A DNA stretch of 38,758 bases, from the NCBI GenBank assembly GCA_947258885.1, contig CAMYKD010000015.1, positions 1 through 38,758 of the forward strand, read 5' to 3'. Position numbers and translations under genes: made by a program. Under the pieces are notes generated by a model. It searched no databases and had not been told where the DNA came from. It saw only the letters and a list, made by a program, of their open reading frames with translations. This document shows positions 1 to 8,635 of this stretch, piece by piece. Each line of letters opens with the position of its first letter. The stretch's first letter is position 1. Source of the DNA: an uncultured Kiloniellales bacterium. Its GTDB lineage: Bacteria > Pseudomonadota > Alphaproteobacteria > Kiloniellales > JAKSDN01.

Positions 1-1448
1 TGATCCAAGGCAAGACCGGCGAGTGGGAGGTGGTGATCGGGCTCGAAGTGCATGCCCAGGTGATCTCCCAGGCCAAGCTGTTCTCGGGCGCCGCTACCGC
101 CTTCGGCGCCGAGCCGAACACGCAGGTCTCGCTGGTCGACGCGGCCATGCCGGGCATGCTGCCGGTGCTGAACCGCTTCGTGGTCGAGCAGGCGGTCAAG
201 ACCGGCTTGGGGTTGAACGCCCGGATCAACCGGCACTCGGTCTTCGAGCGCAAGAACTTCTTCTACCCCGACCTGCCGCCCGGCTATCAGATCTCGCAGT
301 ATCTGGAGCCTATCGTCGGCGAGGGCAGGGTCGTGCTGGACCTCGCCGACGGCACCACCCGCGAGGTCGGCATCGAGCGCCTGCACATGGAGCAGGACGC
401 CGGCAAGTCGCTGCACGATCAGCACCCGAGCCGGACCTACATCGACCTGAACCGGGCCGGCGTCACGCTGATGGAGATCGTCTCCAGTCCCGACATGCGC
501 TCGCCGGAAGAGGCCGGGGCCTATGTGCGCAAGCTGCGCTCGATCCTGCGCTATCTGGGCACCTGCGACGGCAACATGGAGGAGGGCTCGATGCGCTGCG
601 ACGTGAACGTCTCGGTGTGCCGTCCGGGCGAGCCCTTCGGCACCCGGACCGAGACCAAGAACGTCAACTCGATCCGCTTCGTCATGCAGGCGATCGAAGT
701 CGAGGCCAAGCGCCAGGTCGCCCTGCTCGAGGACGGCGGCCAGGTGGTCCAGGAGACCCGCCTGTTCGACGCCGCCAAGGGCCGCACCCGGGCCATGCGC
801 TCCAAGGAGGAGGCGCACGACTACCGCTATTTCCCGGACCCGGACCTGCTGCCCCTCGAGCTCGACCCAGCCTGGGTCGAGCAGATCAGGGCGAGCCTGC
901 CGGAGCTGCCCGACGCCAAGAAGGCGCGCTTCGTGGCGGACTTCGGCCTGCCCGCCTACGACGCCGGCGTCCTGGTCGCCGAACGCGAGACGGCGGACTT
1001 CTACGAGGCGGTGGTGGGCGGTAAGCGCGACGCCAAGCTGGTGGCCAACTGGGTCACCGGCGAGTACTTCGGCGCTCTCAACAAGTCGGGCCTGGACCTC
1101 GGGGCGGCCCCGGTAGACGCCGGCGGGCTGGGCGGGCTGCTCGACCTGATCGCCGACAAGACGATCTCGGGCCGCATCGCCAAGGAGGTCTTCGATCTCA
1201 TGTGGGAGACCGGCAAAGGCGCCGCCGAGATCGTCGAGGAGAAGGGCCTCGAGCAGATCACGGATACCGGCGCCATCGAGGGCATCCTCGACGATATCAT
1301 CGCCGGGGCCCCGGCCCAGGTCGAACAGTTCAAGTCGGGCAACGAGAAGGTGCTCGGCTGGTTCGTCGGCCAGGCCATGAAAGCGACCCAGGGCAAGGCC
1401 AATCCGGGCCTGGTCAACCAGCTTCTGCGGCAAAAGCTCGGAAGATAA
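1..1448 (+). CDS. gatB: Aspartyl/glutamyl-tRNA amidotransferase subunit B (5' end cut by window)
   Basis: GatB is the kinase/transamidase subunit of GatCAB, which converts Glu-tRNA(Gln) and Asp-tRNA(Asn) to the amidated forms in the cytosol. The frame is already open at base 3 and reads [19 protein letters not shown], the usual GatB N-terminus, so only a few residues are missing; the GTG at base 30 is internal, not the start. About 481 residues are visible, close to the full family length. GatB landmarks are GLEVHAQ, the [18 protein letters not shown] stretch near residue 83, KNVNSIRF, and the C-terminal helical tRNA-binding tail ([11 protein letters not shown]) ending in [11 protein letters not shown]. 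gatC and gatA would be expected upstream but lie outside the window. The assignment is secure. Confidence 0.97.
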   Translation, partial: IQGKTGEWEVVIGLEVHAQVISQAKLFSGAATAFGAEPNTQVSLVDAAMPGMLPVLNRFVVEQAVKTGLGLNARINRHSVFERKNFFYPDLPPGYQISQYLEPIVGEGRVVLDLADGTTREVGIERLHMEQDAGKSLHDQHPSRTYIDLNRAGVTLMEIVSSPDMRSPEEAGAYVRKLRSILRYLGTCDGNMEEGSMRCDVNVSVCRPGEPFGTRTETKNVNSIRFVMQAIEVEAKRQVALLEDGGQVVQETRLFDAAKGRTRAMRSKEEAHDYRYFPDPDLLPLELDPAWVEQIRASLPELPDAKKARFVADFGLPAYDAGVLVAERETADFYEAVVGGKRDAKLVANWVTGEYFGALNKSGLDLGAAPVDAGGLGGLLDLIADKTISGRIAKEVFDLMWETGKGAAEIVEEKGLEQITDTGAIEGILDDIIAGAPAQVEQFKSGNEKVLGWFVGQAMKATQGKANPGLVNQLLRQKLGR

Positions 1449-1513
1449 CCGCGCGCCGGATCGCGGCGTTTCGTTCTCTCAGGGGGGACCCATCCGCTCT
1501 TTGCGCCGGCCCA

Positions 1514-1529
1514 GGCCGGACCGCCGGCC
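1514..1529. terminator. Hairpin downstream of gatB (possible terminator)
   Basis: A perfect inverted repeat, GGCCGG-ACCG-CCGGCC, lies 66 bp after the gatB stop and is followed by AAAA on the plus strand. There is no T-run downstream on the plus strand, so it is at best a weak intrinsic terminator for gatB. The rest of 1449-1693 shows no gene. Confidence 0.3.
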
Positions 1530-1693
1530 GAAAAGGCGACAAGAAATAAGCGGAATATTAACGCCAAGAACCGATACAAGAAATAGACTAGTCTAAAGCG
1601 CTTGGCGCGGCGGAGCGGTCGGCAAGTCGGCGAGGCTTGGTCCTTGCGGCTTTCCGAGCGCACTGGGCCCGACGGAACCGGAGGATATTGGAA

Positions 1694-3031
1694 GTGAACG
1701 AGGCAGCCCGCACCGACGAACGCGACGAGGATCTCATCCGGTGCCTGGAGAAGGTCATCGAAGGGGATCTCACCGCCCGCCCTGTGGGCGACGACCCTCT
1801 GTCCAAGGCCGTCGAACGGCTGATCTCGGTTTGTGCGCAGAACGTCACGTCATCCTTGGACAACGCCGTCGCTCAGTCGATGGGCGCCAACGAGACGGCC
1901 ATCTCGAGCGGCCACATGCTGAGCGCCGCGCGCGACGTGGACGCCCAAGCGCAATCGATGGCCGCGGCCGTCGAGGAGCTGGTGGCGGGGATCAGGGAGA
2001 TAGGGCACAGCAGCGCCAATGCCCTTGGATACATGGAGGGTGTGGAGAAGGCGACCGCCGAAGGGGCCAGGGCCTCGTCGGAGGCGGTCGCCGCCACCGA
2101 GGCGATCGAGGTCGCGGTCACGGAGGCGGCCCAGAAGGCCGGCGGCCTGGCGGAGGCCTCGAGGCAGATCGGCGAGATCGTCACTTCGATCGAAAAGATC
2201 GCCGCGCAGACGAACCTGCTCGCCCTGAACGCCACGATCGAAGCGGCGCGGGCCGGGGATGCCGGAAAGGGCTTTGCGGTGGTGGCCTCCGAGGTCAAGG
2301 GTCTCTCGAAACAGACCGCCGATGCGACCAACGACATTCGCGATCGGATCGAGGCGCTTCGAACCGAGATGTCGTCCATAGTCGCGTCGATGGACAAGGG
2401 CGCCCAGGCCGTGGAATCGGGGCGGCGGGTCATCGAATCCGTGGGAGAGGGGATGCGCGAAATCAATCAGCAGGTCGACAAGGTGAAGGACGGCATGTCC
2501 GAAATCGACTCTGTCCTCTCGCAACAGTCGGAGGCCTCCGGGGAGGTTGCCAGCGGCGTAAGCACCGTCGCCCAAATGACGAAATCCACGGTCGAGCAGA
2601 TAGAGAAGGCGGCGGACGCCATGGACACCACGGTCCAGCGCGTCGGCGAGCAGCTGGCCGAATTGAGCGCCTTTGAACTTCCGGGCAAGATCATTCGCCT
2701 CGCCATGGCCGACCACGTCATCTGGAAGAAGCGCCTGGCGGACATGCTGGTCGGACGCTGCCGCTTGGCGGAGAGCGAGCTGAGCGACCATCATTCGTGC
2801 CGCCTGGGCACGTGGTACTACGGCGCCTCGGCGGCGGACTATCGCGAGCATCGGGCCTTCGGGAGTCTGGAAGAGCCCCACATCCGGGTTCACAGGCACG
2901 GCATCGAAGCCGCGCGCCGGTACAACGCAGGCGACCTGTCCGGCGCCTTGTCCGAGATCGCCGAGGTGGAAGACGCCTCGAAAGACGTGCTTCGGCTGCT
3001 GGAGGAGCTTCAAGAGACGTCGGCGCGCTGA
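1694..3031 (+). CDS. Soluble methyl-accepting chemotaxis protein with C-terminal CZB zinc-binding domain
   Basis: A 445-residue chemoreceptor-type signalling protein. The highly conserved MCP hairpin runs from about residue 159 to 214 (core [19 protein letters not shown]), so it should dock to CheA/CheW. No membrane segment or signal peptide is seen, so it is cytosolic. The last ~100 residues are a chemoreceptor zinc-binding (CZB) domain: His341 in the DHVIWK segment, Cys369 in CRLGTWYYG and His396 in EEPHIRVH are the expected ligands, with another His nearby. CZB domains in other bacteria sense zinc and, through it, hypochlorite or pH. The GTG start at 1694 is chosen because GGAGG lies just upstream; an ATG at 1637 would add 19 unconserved residues. 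No other chemotaxis gene is nearby, so it is an orphan receptor. It is convergent with the next gene, with 9 bp between stops. Confidence 0.93.
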   Translation: MNEAARTDERDEDLIRCLEKVIEGDLTARPVGDDPLSKAVERLISVCAQNVTSSLDNAVAQSMGANETAISSGHMLSAARDVDAQAQSMAAAVEELVAGIREIGHSSANALGYMEGVEKATAEGARASSEAVAATEAIEVAVTEAAQKAGGLAEASRQIGEIVTSIEKIAAQTNLLALNATIEAARAGDAGKGFAVVASEVKGLSKQTADATNDIRDRIEALRTEMSSIVASMDKGAQAVESGRRVIESVGEGMREINQQVDKVKDGMSEIDSVLSQQSEASGEVASGVSTVAQMTKSTVEQIEKAADAMDTTVQRVGEQLAELSAFELPGKIIRLAMADHVIWKKRLADMLVGRCRLAESELSDHHSCRLGTWYYGASAADYREHRAFGSLEEPHIRVHRHGIEAARRYNAGDLSGALSEIAEVEDASKDVLRLLEELQETSAR

Positions 3032-3040
3032 CCTACGGTG

Positions 3041-4240
3041 CTATTCGGCGCCGCCGGCCGGCGCCGCTTCGCGCGACACCGACCCGAAGGCGACCGGGAT
3101 GGCCAGGGCTACGGACCCTGTGGCCAGGCCGGCCGTCAGGAGAAAGGCGTAGCGGAGATCGAAACTCCCGACCGCGCCGGCCAGGAGAGCACCCAGGGCG
3201 CCGACGCCGTCCAGCAGCGCAAAGGTAAGGCCCAGCGTCGTGGCCTCGCGCCCGCCGGCAAACTCGACCGCGGCCGCCAGGACCGCCGAGCGAATGCCCA
3301 CCAGGAGCGCGGCGGTCGCGATCAGGGCGGCGATCAGGCTCACCGGGGCGGTGCTGAGCGCGACCGCCAGGGCGGCGACCGCGGCCGCCAGGTTGCCGAC
3401 GATCACGACCCGCTTGCGCCCGGTCAGATCGGATAGATGCCCGACAAAGGGCTGGACCGCGGCGCCGACGAGCAGCATCGAGGAAAACACCAGGCCGGTC
3501 TCGGCGGGCGAGAAGCCGTGGACCCTCTGCAGGAACAACGGCGTCATGCTGAGCAGGGCGAGGAAGGCCATGTTGTAGGCGCTGATCGTCCCGATCATGC
3601 CGAGCCCCGCCGGCCGGCGCCACGCGTCCCACAGGGCCCGAAAATCGGCGCGCGAGATCGCTGCGTGCGGCGAGGCGGGCACCAGTGCGGCGATGCGGAA
3701 GAACGCCAGACCCATGAGGGCGGTCGGGATGACCGAGAGCTGCAGCGTCGTGCGCCAGTCGAAAATCCCGATCAAGAATCCGACGCTCAACGGCGCCAAG
3801 ACCTCGGCCAGGGTGCCGCCCACGGCGTGGAGGCCGAGCGCCCGGGCGCGCCGCCCGGGCATGCCCTCGACGAGCACACCGGTCGCGATGGGGTGCCAGG
3901 CCGCGTCGCCCATGCCCGCCACGGCAAGCAACAAGGCAAGCGTCCAGAACCCCGGGGCGAAGGACGCGACGAAATAGCCGATCGCGACCCACCAGAAGGT
4001 CGCGAGCAAGAGCCGACCCCGGTTGGCCACCCGGTCCGCCAGCACGCCGGCGGGCAGGAAGGCCAGCGCCGCGCCGACGCTGTGGATCGTGATGAGCAGG
4101 CCGAGCTCGGCCGGGTTGAGCGCCAGGGCGGTGGCGATTGCCGGCGTGAGCAGCCAGACCGCGGCCGGCGCCCAGTCGTTGGACAGATGGCCCAAGGAGA
4201 ACCAGGCGAGCAAGGAACTGGACGTGCGTCTTTCGTTCAT
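3041..4240 (-). CDS. MFS transporter, probable drug-type exporter
   Basis: A 399-residue major facilitator with about 12 hydrophobic segments in two halves. The N-half carries the loop motif GVLADRVANRGR between helices 2 and 3 and the C-half has GHLSDLTGRKRV, both classic MFS gate loops. The N-terminus, with its LGHLSNDW motif, resembles the fosmidomycin-resistance (Fsr-like) branch, so export of a small molecule from the cytosol across the inner membrane is likely, but the substrate is unknown. The start at 4240 (MNERRTSS) is preferred over the ATG at 4303, which adds an uncharacteristic 21-residue leader; a GGAGG lies about 16 nt before the chosen start. It is a single gene, convergent with the chemoreceptor and divergent from the aminotransferase at 4435. 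Confidence 0.9.
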   Translation of the reverse strand: MNERRTSSSLLAWFSLGHLSNDWAPAAVWLLTPAIATALALNPAELGLLITIHSVGAALAFLPAGVLADRVANRGRLLLATFWWVAIGYFVASFAPGFWTLALLLAVAGMGDAAWHPIATGVLVEGMPGRRARALGLHAVGGTLAEVLAPLSVGFLIGIFDWRTTLQLSVIPTALMGLAFFRIAALVPASPHAAISRADFRALWDAWRRPAGLGMIGTISAYNMAFLALLSMTPLFLQRVHGFSPAETGLVFSSMLLVGAAVQPFVGHLSDLTGRKRVVIVGNLAAAVAALAVALSTAPVSLIAALIATAALLVGIRSAVLAAAVEFAGGREATTLGLTFALLDGVGALGALLAGAVGSFDLRYAFLLTAGLATGSVALAIPVAFGSVSREAAPAGGAE

Positions 4241-4434
4241 CGCAAGGAAGTCGTCGCCTCCGGAAAACTCGAAAAAGGGTTGGCCAAACCGGCCGCCAAC
4301 CATACGTTTGCCGTGGCACCGTGACCAGCCGTTCCCCGACGACGGTCACAGCGAGTGCGCCGGCAAAGTCCCTGTGTCCACGGTTGACACCAAAGGTATA
4401 AGCTTTCACGTCATCTCTCCGACCGGAGCCCGGC

Positions 4435-5667
4435 ATGACCGACACCGCGACCCTCGACCTGGATTTCGTGCGCCGGCAGTTCCCGAACCTCGGCAACGGC
4501 TGGGCCTACTTCGAGAACGCCGGCGGCTCCTATCTGCCGCAGACCGTGATCAAGCGCATGACGGACTTCATGAGCGAGAGCCAGGTGCAGCCGGCGGCGC
4601 TCAACCCGCTCTCGGCGCTGTCCACGGAACGGCTCGACACCGCCCGTCGGCTCATGGCCCGGATGATCAACGCGGAAACGGACGAGATCGTCGTCGGCCC
4701 TTCGACCACGCTCAACGTCTACGTGCTCGCCCAGGCGCTGCGGCCGCTGTTCCGGCCGGGTGACGAGATCATCGTCACCAACCAGGACCACGAGGCCAAC
4801 AGCGGCGCTTGGCGGCGGCTCGCCGAGTTCGGGATCGAGGTCAGGGAATGGCGGATCGACCCGGCGAGCGGCGAGCTCGACCCGGCGGACCTCGACGGGC
4901 TGCTCTCCGAACGCACTCGGCTCGTCTGCTTTCCCCAGGTGTCCAACATCGTCGGGTCGGTCAACCCCGTGGCGGAGATCACCGCCAAGGCCCAGGCCGC
5001 CGGCGCCATGGTCTGCGTCGATGCGGTGGCCTACGCGGCGCACCGGCTGATGGACGTCAAGGCGCTCGACGTCGATTTCTACCTGTTCAGCCTCTACAAG
5101 CTCTACGGCCCCCACGTCGCGCTGCTCTACGGCAAGCGTGAGCGAATCCAGGAGGCGGCCAACCAGAACCACTTCTTTCACGAAGACAACATCTCCGCCA
5201 AGCTCAACCCCGGCGGCCTGAACTACGAGGCGGTGGCCTCGCTCAGCGGCATCGTCGAGTACTTCGAGGCGGTCTACCAACACCACTTCGCGCAGCCGGA
5301 GAACGATCTGCACGCGCGGCTCGGACGGGTCTTCGGCCTTTTCGCGGAGCAGGAACAACGGCTGTCGGAGCCGTTTCTCGCCTACCTCGCGGATCAGCCC
5401 GGGGTGCGCCTGATCGGCGGCGGGACACCCGGCGACCGTCGCTTGCCGACCTTCTCCTTCGTCGTCGAGGGCCGCCGGCCGGCCGAGGTCGTCGAAGCGC
5501 TGGGCGGCGAGCGGATCGCCATCAACCATGGTCACTTCTACGCTCACCGCTGCGTCGAGGGCCTGGGCATCGACCCGGAGGATGGCCTCGTCCGCGTCTC
5601 CATGGTCCACTACAACACGGGCCACGAGGTCGACCGCCTGATCCGGGCCCTCGATGCGGTGGTTTGA
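4435..5667 (+). CDS. Cysteine desulfurase-like class V aminotransferase (PLP enzyme)
   Basis: A 410-residue fold-type I PLP enzyme of the class V aminotransferase/cysteine desulfurase superfamily. The PLP-binding lysine is Lys222 in FSLYKLYGPH; upstream are TNQDHEAN (ring-stacking His region) and CVDAVAYAAH (Asp pairing with the pyridine nitrogen). It starts YFENAGGSYLP rather than the YLDNAATTP of IscS/NifS, which places it in the looser cysteine desulfurase-like subfamily. The flexible catalytic Cys loop of IscS is not evident, so true desulfurase activity is uncertain; amino-acid lyase or aminotransferase activity is also possible. No suf or isc genes are nearby. A GGAG lies about 10 nt before the ATG. 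A GC-rich hairpin follows the stop. Confidence 0.87.
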   Translation: MTDTATLDLDFVRRQFPNLGNGWAYFENAGGSYLPQTVIKRMTDFMSESQVQPAALNPLSALSTERLDTARRLMARMINAETDEIVVGPSTTLNVYVLAQALRPLFRPGDEIIVTNQDHEANSGAWRRLAEFGIEVREWRIDPASGELDPADLDGLLSERTRLVCFPQVSNIVGSVNPVAEITAKAQAAGAMVCVDAVAYAAHRLMDVKALDVDFYLFSLYKLYGPHVALLYGKRERIQEAANQNHFFHEDNISAKLNPGGLNYEAVASLSGIVEYFEAVYQHHFAQPENDLHARLGRVFGLFAEQEQRLSEPFLAYLADQPGVRLIGGGTPGDRRLPTFSFVVEGRRPAEVVEALGGERIAINHGHFYAHRCVEGLGIDPEDGLVRVSMVHYNTGHEVDRLIRALDAVV

Positions 5668-5682
5668 GCCGCGGTGCGCGAA

Positions 5683-5706
5683 GGGCCCGGGGCTTTGCCC
5701 GGTCCC
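5683..5706 (+). terminator. GC-rich hairpin after the class V aminotransferase
   Basis: GGGcCCGGgGC-TTT-GCCCGGtCCC can fold into a strong stem with one mismatch and one bulge, 15 bp after the stop codon. It lacks a T-run, so rho-independent termination is uncertain. The remaining 5707-5923 shows no gene; the AAAGGGA ribosome site of the next gene is at its end. Confidence 0.35.
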
Positions 5707-5923
5707 GCTCGCAGCCCACAACTGAGCCAGCTGAGGATCCGGCGCGGGAGCACAACGATCTGAGACGAACGGCGGCGCGGGATGTAGTGCCGGAATCCCT
5801 CCCGTAGTAATTGTGGCCGGCTAGAGTCCCTGGTCCTGACAGGCGCAGGTCCGGCTCGACATTTGGGCCAAATTGCCCTAAAATTGTTCTCACCAGGTAG
5901 GCGTAAGAAAAGTAAAAAGGGAC

Positions 5924-7522
5924 ATGACAAGGTCATCGATGGGGATCGCCGCGCTTTGCGCGGCGCTGACGGTCGTGACGGGCGCGAGGGCACAGGAGGT
6001 GCAATGCAGCGCGCAGACCGCCGGTCAGCTTCTCTGCCAGCAGTCGAGGCTCTGCCAGTGTGAATACTTCGCCGGCGGCGCCCTCGACGACGTTTCCGCC
6101 GGGTACCGCTGGGACTGCGGCCTTTTTCGGCCGCGCTGCGAGCCCGAGGCGGCGTCGTCGGCCGAGGAGGTGACGCAGCCGGTCCTCGACAACGAGGGCG
6201 AGCCCCCTCGGATATATGGCCGGGAAACGGCCGAGTCCGCCAAGGCGGCGCTCGAAACCGTCCGCCGGGAGATCATCGATTTCGTGCGCGGGGAAGGCCA
6301 GGACCCCTGGGCCGGGCGGGCCATCGCCTTGGACTTGGTGGCGGCGGAAGGATTGGGCGCGGATCTGGACGATCCCGGCGCCGCAGGACCCTCGGGGCCG
6401 GACGACCCGCCAGCGGTGGTCGCGGCGGATCCCGTGTCGGCCGCCGCGTTCGATCTCGTGGCGGCGGAGGGACTGGACGCGGATCTTGGGATTGCCGGGC
6501 ACCCAGGTCCGAACGAGCCGTCGGTGGCGGTCGCGGCGGTGTCCCGGTGGGGAAAGGCGCTTGTGGAAATGCCGCGCCCCGGACGCCGGATCAGCAAGGC
6601 CCCCGTGCCTCGGCTCGGCGACCGATTTGCGCAGCAGGCCGCGCAGGCCAAGGAAACCCGAATCAGGCTCGAAATGGAGATCGCTGCGTTGCAGGCCTCG
6701 CTGAGAGGGGAGAGGCAACGCATCGCGGCCCTCGAGGACGAGCGCGACGATCTCGATCTCCGCAGGAGTCACTTGTCGCGGCAGTTGGAGGAGATGGGCG
6801 AGATCCAGAAAGCCGGCCTCGACCGCCTGACCGACCACACCCTGCTCGACATCGCGCTCTTCGAAGAGACCGTGGCCATGGCCGGTCTCAACGTTGCCGC
6901 GTTGCTGCCGGGGGATGGGACCAACAGCCCTGAAATCGGGCAGGGCGGCCCCTTCATCCCGGGGGAATTCCTGACCGATTCCGATCCGGTGCAGGCCGCC
7001 GAGACCTCTTTGACCCTGCTCGACGAGCAGGTCGAACGCTGGGAAGGTCTTCAGGAGCTGCTGCGCAGTCTGCCGCTGGCCGCGCCGCTGGAGCAATTCC
7101 GTATCAGCAGTGGTTTCGGCTCCCGGCGAGACCCGGTCAACGGGCGGATGTCCAAGCACCTCGGCCTCGACTTCAAGGCGCCGCTCCTGACCCCCGTGCT
7201 CAGCACGGCGCCCGGAGAGGTGGTTTTTGCCGGTTGGAAGGGGCGCTACGGCCGTTTGATCGAAATCGACCACGGCTACGGCATCCGGACCCGTTACGCC
7301 CACCTGCGCAAGATCCTATTCACGGTGGGGCAGCAGGTCGGTCACCGCGAGATGATCGCCTTGGTCGGCACTTCGGGGCGCAGCACCGGCCCCCACGTCC
7401 ATTACGAGGTGCTGGTCGACGGCAAGCCCCACGATCCGATGAATTTCCTCAAGGCGGGAATCCACGTTTTCAAGGTGGCCGACCGGGAAGACGCCCTGTC
7501 CGGACTGACGCTCTATCCATGA
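5924..7522 (+). CDS. Exported M23 family metallopeptidase with coiled coil
   Basis: A 532-residue envelope protein. Residues 1-23 form a Sec signal peptide ending in GARA. A Cys-rich segment follows (about residues 26-68, seven Cys), then a Pro/Ala-rich linker holding a 40-residue tandem duplication (residues 135-174 and 175-214). Residues ~245-320 are a charged coiled coil, as in EnvC/NlpD-type peptidoglycan hydrolases or their regulators. The C-terminal LytM/M23 domain keeps all expected zinc and catalytic positions: His412 and Asp416 in HLGLD, and His491/His493 in HVH. It should therefore be an active endopeptidase cutting peptidoglycan cross-links in the periplasm. Translation begins at ATG 5924 behind AAAGGGA. 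No FtsEX genes are adjacent. Confidence 0.92.
   Translation: MTRSSMGIAALCAALTVVTGARAQEVQCSAQTAGQLLCQQSRLCQCEYFAGGALDDVSAGYRWDCGLFRPRCEPEAASSAEEVTQPVLDNEGEPPRIYGRETAESAKAALETVRREIIDFVRGEGQDPWAGRAIALDLVAAEGLGADLDDPGAAGPSGPDDPPAVVAADPVSAAAFDLVAAEGLDADLGIAGHPGPNEPSVAVAAVSRWGKALVEMPRPGRRISKAPVPRLGDRFAQQAAQAKETRIRLEMEIAALQASLRGERQRIAALEDERDDLDLRRSHLSRQLEEMGEIQKAGLDRLTDHTLLDIALFEETVAMAGLNVAALLPGDGTNSPEIGQGGPFIPGEFLTDSDPVQAAETSLTLLDEQVERWEGLQELLRSLPLAAPLEQFRISSGFGSRRDPVNGRMSKHLGLDFKAPLLTPVLSTAPGEVVFAGWKGRYGRLIEIDHGYGIRTRYAHLRKILFTVGQQVGHREMIALVGTSGRSTGPHVHYEVLVDGKPHDPMNFLKAGIHVFKVADREDALSGLTLYP
6326..6565 (+). repeat. Two tandem 120-bp units inside the M23 peptidase gene
   Basis: Bases 6326-6445 and 6446-6565 encode two 40-residue units that begin ALDLVAAEGLGADL and AFDLVAAEGLDADL, and both continue with a Gly-Pro-rich stretch of the form GP..P..V.A. 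The second unit diverges in its last third. The unit length is exactly 120 bp, so the duplication is in frame. Confidence 0.85.
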
Positions 7523-7528
7523 CGGAGG

Positions 7529-7551
7529 CCGAAGGCCGGCTTCGGTTCTTT
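7529..7551 (+). terminator. Intrinsic terminator after the M23 peptidase gene
   Basis: CCGAAG-GCCGG-CTTCGG followed by TTCTTT, starting 7 bp after the peptidase stop codon: a six-base-pair stem with a five-base loop and a T-rich tail. It sits in the 70-bp gap to the convergent TauE/SafE gene. Confidence 0.6.
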
Positions 7552-7592
7552 GCCGAGGACGACAGGCGGGCCGCCGATCAACGAAACGGCGA

Positions 7593-8330
7593 TTAGAGTG
7601 CATTGGACAGAGTAAGCGCCGCGCCGGAGGCGAAGAGCAGCCACAGCACGATGATTCGGAACTGCCGGTCGTTGACGCGCCCGTAGCTCCAGACGCCCAA
7701 CCGGGCGCCCAGGAGCGTGCCCGGCAGGCAGACGAGCGTCAGCCATCCCACCTCCTCCGTCAACACGCCCAGCGCCCAGTAGGCGACCAGGGCCCAGAGC
7801 AGTATGGCGAGGTTGAAGGGTTGAAAGACCGCCCGCTGCTCGTCCTTGGTCCAGCCCCTGAGTCCGCACCAGATGGTCGGCAGGGGGCCCGACAGGCCGG
7901 CGGTCCCGCCCAGCACCCCGCCGCCGAAGCCGACGGCGGCGTCCGCGGCCCGGCCGCCCCAGGCGATCACCGGGAAGCTGCGGTTCCACAGCATGAAGCT
8001 GGTGTAGAGCACCAGGAAAGCGCCCACGATGGCGCGGAAGGTCCCGGCATCGACGTAGTCGAGCACGAACGCGCCGACCGGGACGCCCGGCAAGCCGCCC
8101 AGGACGAAGGGCCAAAGACGCGGGATGTTCACGGCACGGCGAACCGTGAAGAACGACTGGGTCTGCGCGATCAGCGAACAGATCACCACGAGCGCCGCCG
8201 CCAGGAGCGGATCGATGACGTGCAGCCAGAAGCCGAGCGCGATGAGCCCGGTTCCGAAACCCGCGAGCCCGGTCACGAAGCCGGCCGCGAGCGCACCCGC
8301 GCCGACGGTCAGGAGGAGAGTTGCCGTCAT
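7593..8330 (-). CDS. TauE/SafE family permease
   Basis: A 245-residue inner-membrane protein with about 8 hydrophobic segments in two repeats. Each half carries the Gly-rich TauE/SafE signature: GFVTGLAGFGTGL near residue 17 and GFGGGVLGGTAGLSGP near residue 135. The family moves sulfur-containing or carboxylate anions (sulfite, sulfoacetate and others); the substrate here cannot be told. The start is the ATG at 8330, which matches the family N-terminus although no good ribosome site is visible. The small membrane protein gene upstream on the same strand (8402-8605) is 71 bp away and may be co-transcribed. Confidence 0.9.
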   Translation of the reverse strand: MTATLLLTVGAGALAAGFVTGLAGFGTGLIALGFWLHVIDPLLAAALVVICSLIAQTQSFFTVRRAVNIPRLWPFVLGGLPGVPVGAFVLDYVDAGTFRAIVGAFLVLYTSFMLWNRSFPVIAWGGRAADAAVGFGGGVLGGTAGLSGPLPTIWCGLRGWTKDEQRAVFQPFNLAILLWALVAYWALGVLTEEVGWLTLVCLPGTLLGARLGVWSYGRVNDRQFRIIVLWLLFASGAALTLSNAL

Positions 8331-8401
8331 GGACGGACCGGCTCAGTCGCGACCGGGAGGAGGGCGCATTGCACGATAACTCCTGCGTTTCGAACCTGGC
8401 T

Positions 8402-8605
8402 TCAGTCGAGCAGGCAGAGAACGGCATAGCAGGTATCGAAGACCCGCGTGAAGACCAGATAGAGCAGGACGTCGAGCGCCAGGCCGAGGCCCAGCACCGG
8501 CAGGCAGAAGAACAGCAGGAAGTAGAGCGCCGCCCAGCGGGTGAAGCGCCGGGGCGGGATGTCGATGCCGTGGATCGGCGCCGGCGTCTTGAACAAGGCG
8601 CGCAT
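8402..8605 (-). CDS. Small hypothetical membrane protein
   Basis: A 67-residue protein with a basic, Pro-containing N-terminus (about 23 residues) followed by one long or two closely packed hydrophobic helices (residues ~24-55). It is not recognised as a member of a named family. Support comes from a protein-like composition, a clear membrane helix and a position on the same strand just upstream of the TauE/SafE gene. The start chosen is the ATG at 8605; the ribosome site is weak. It is divergent from the acyltransferase gene, with only about 30 bp between starts. Confidence 0.55.
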   Translation of the reverse strand: MRALFKTPAPIHGIDIPPRRFTRWAALYFLLFFCLPVLGLGLALDVLLYLVFTRVFDTCYAVLCLLD

Positions 8606-8635
8606 CGCCGCGAGACTACCGAAGGTCGTTTCCGA

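Noticed and set aside
4435-5667. Assigning the class V enzyme as IscS/SufS
   Set aside because: The N-terminal motif and the missing catalytic Cys loop do not fit, and there are no Fe-S assembly genes beside it.
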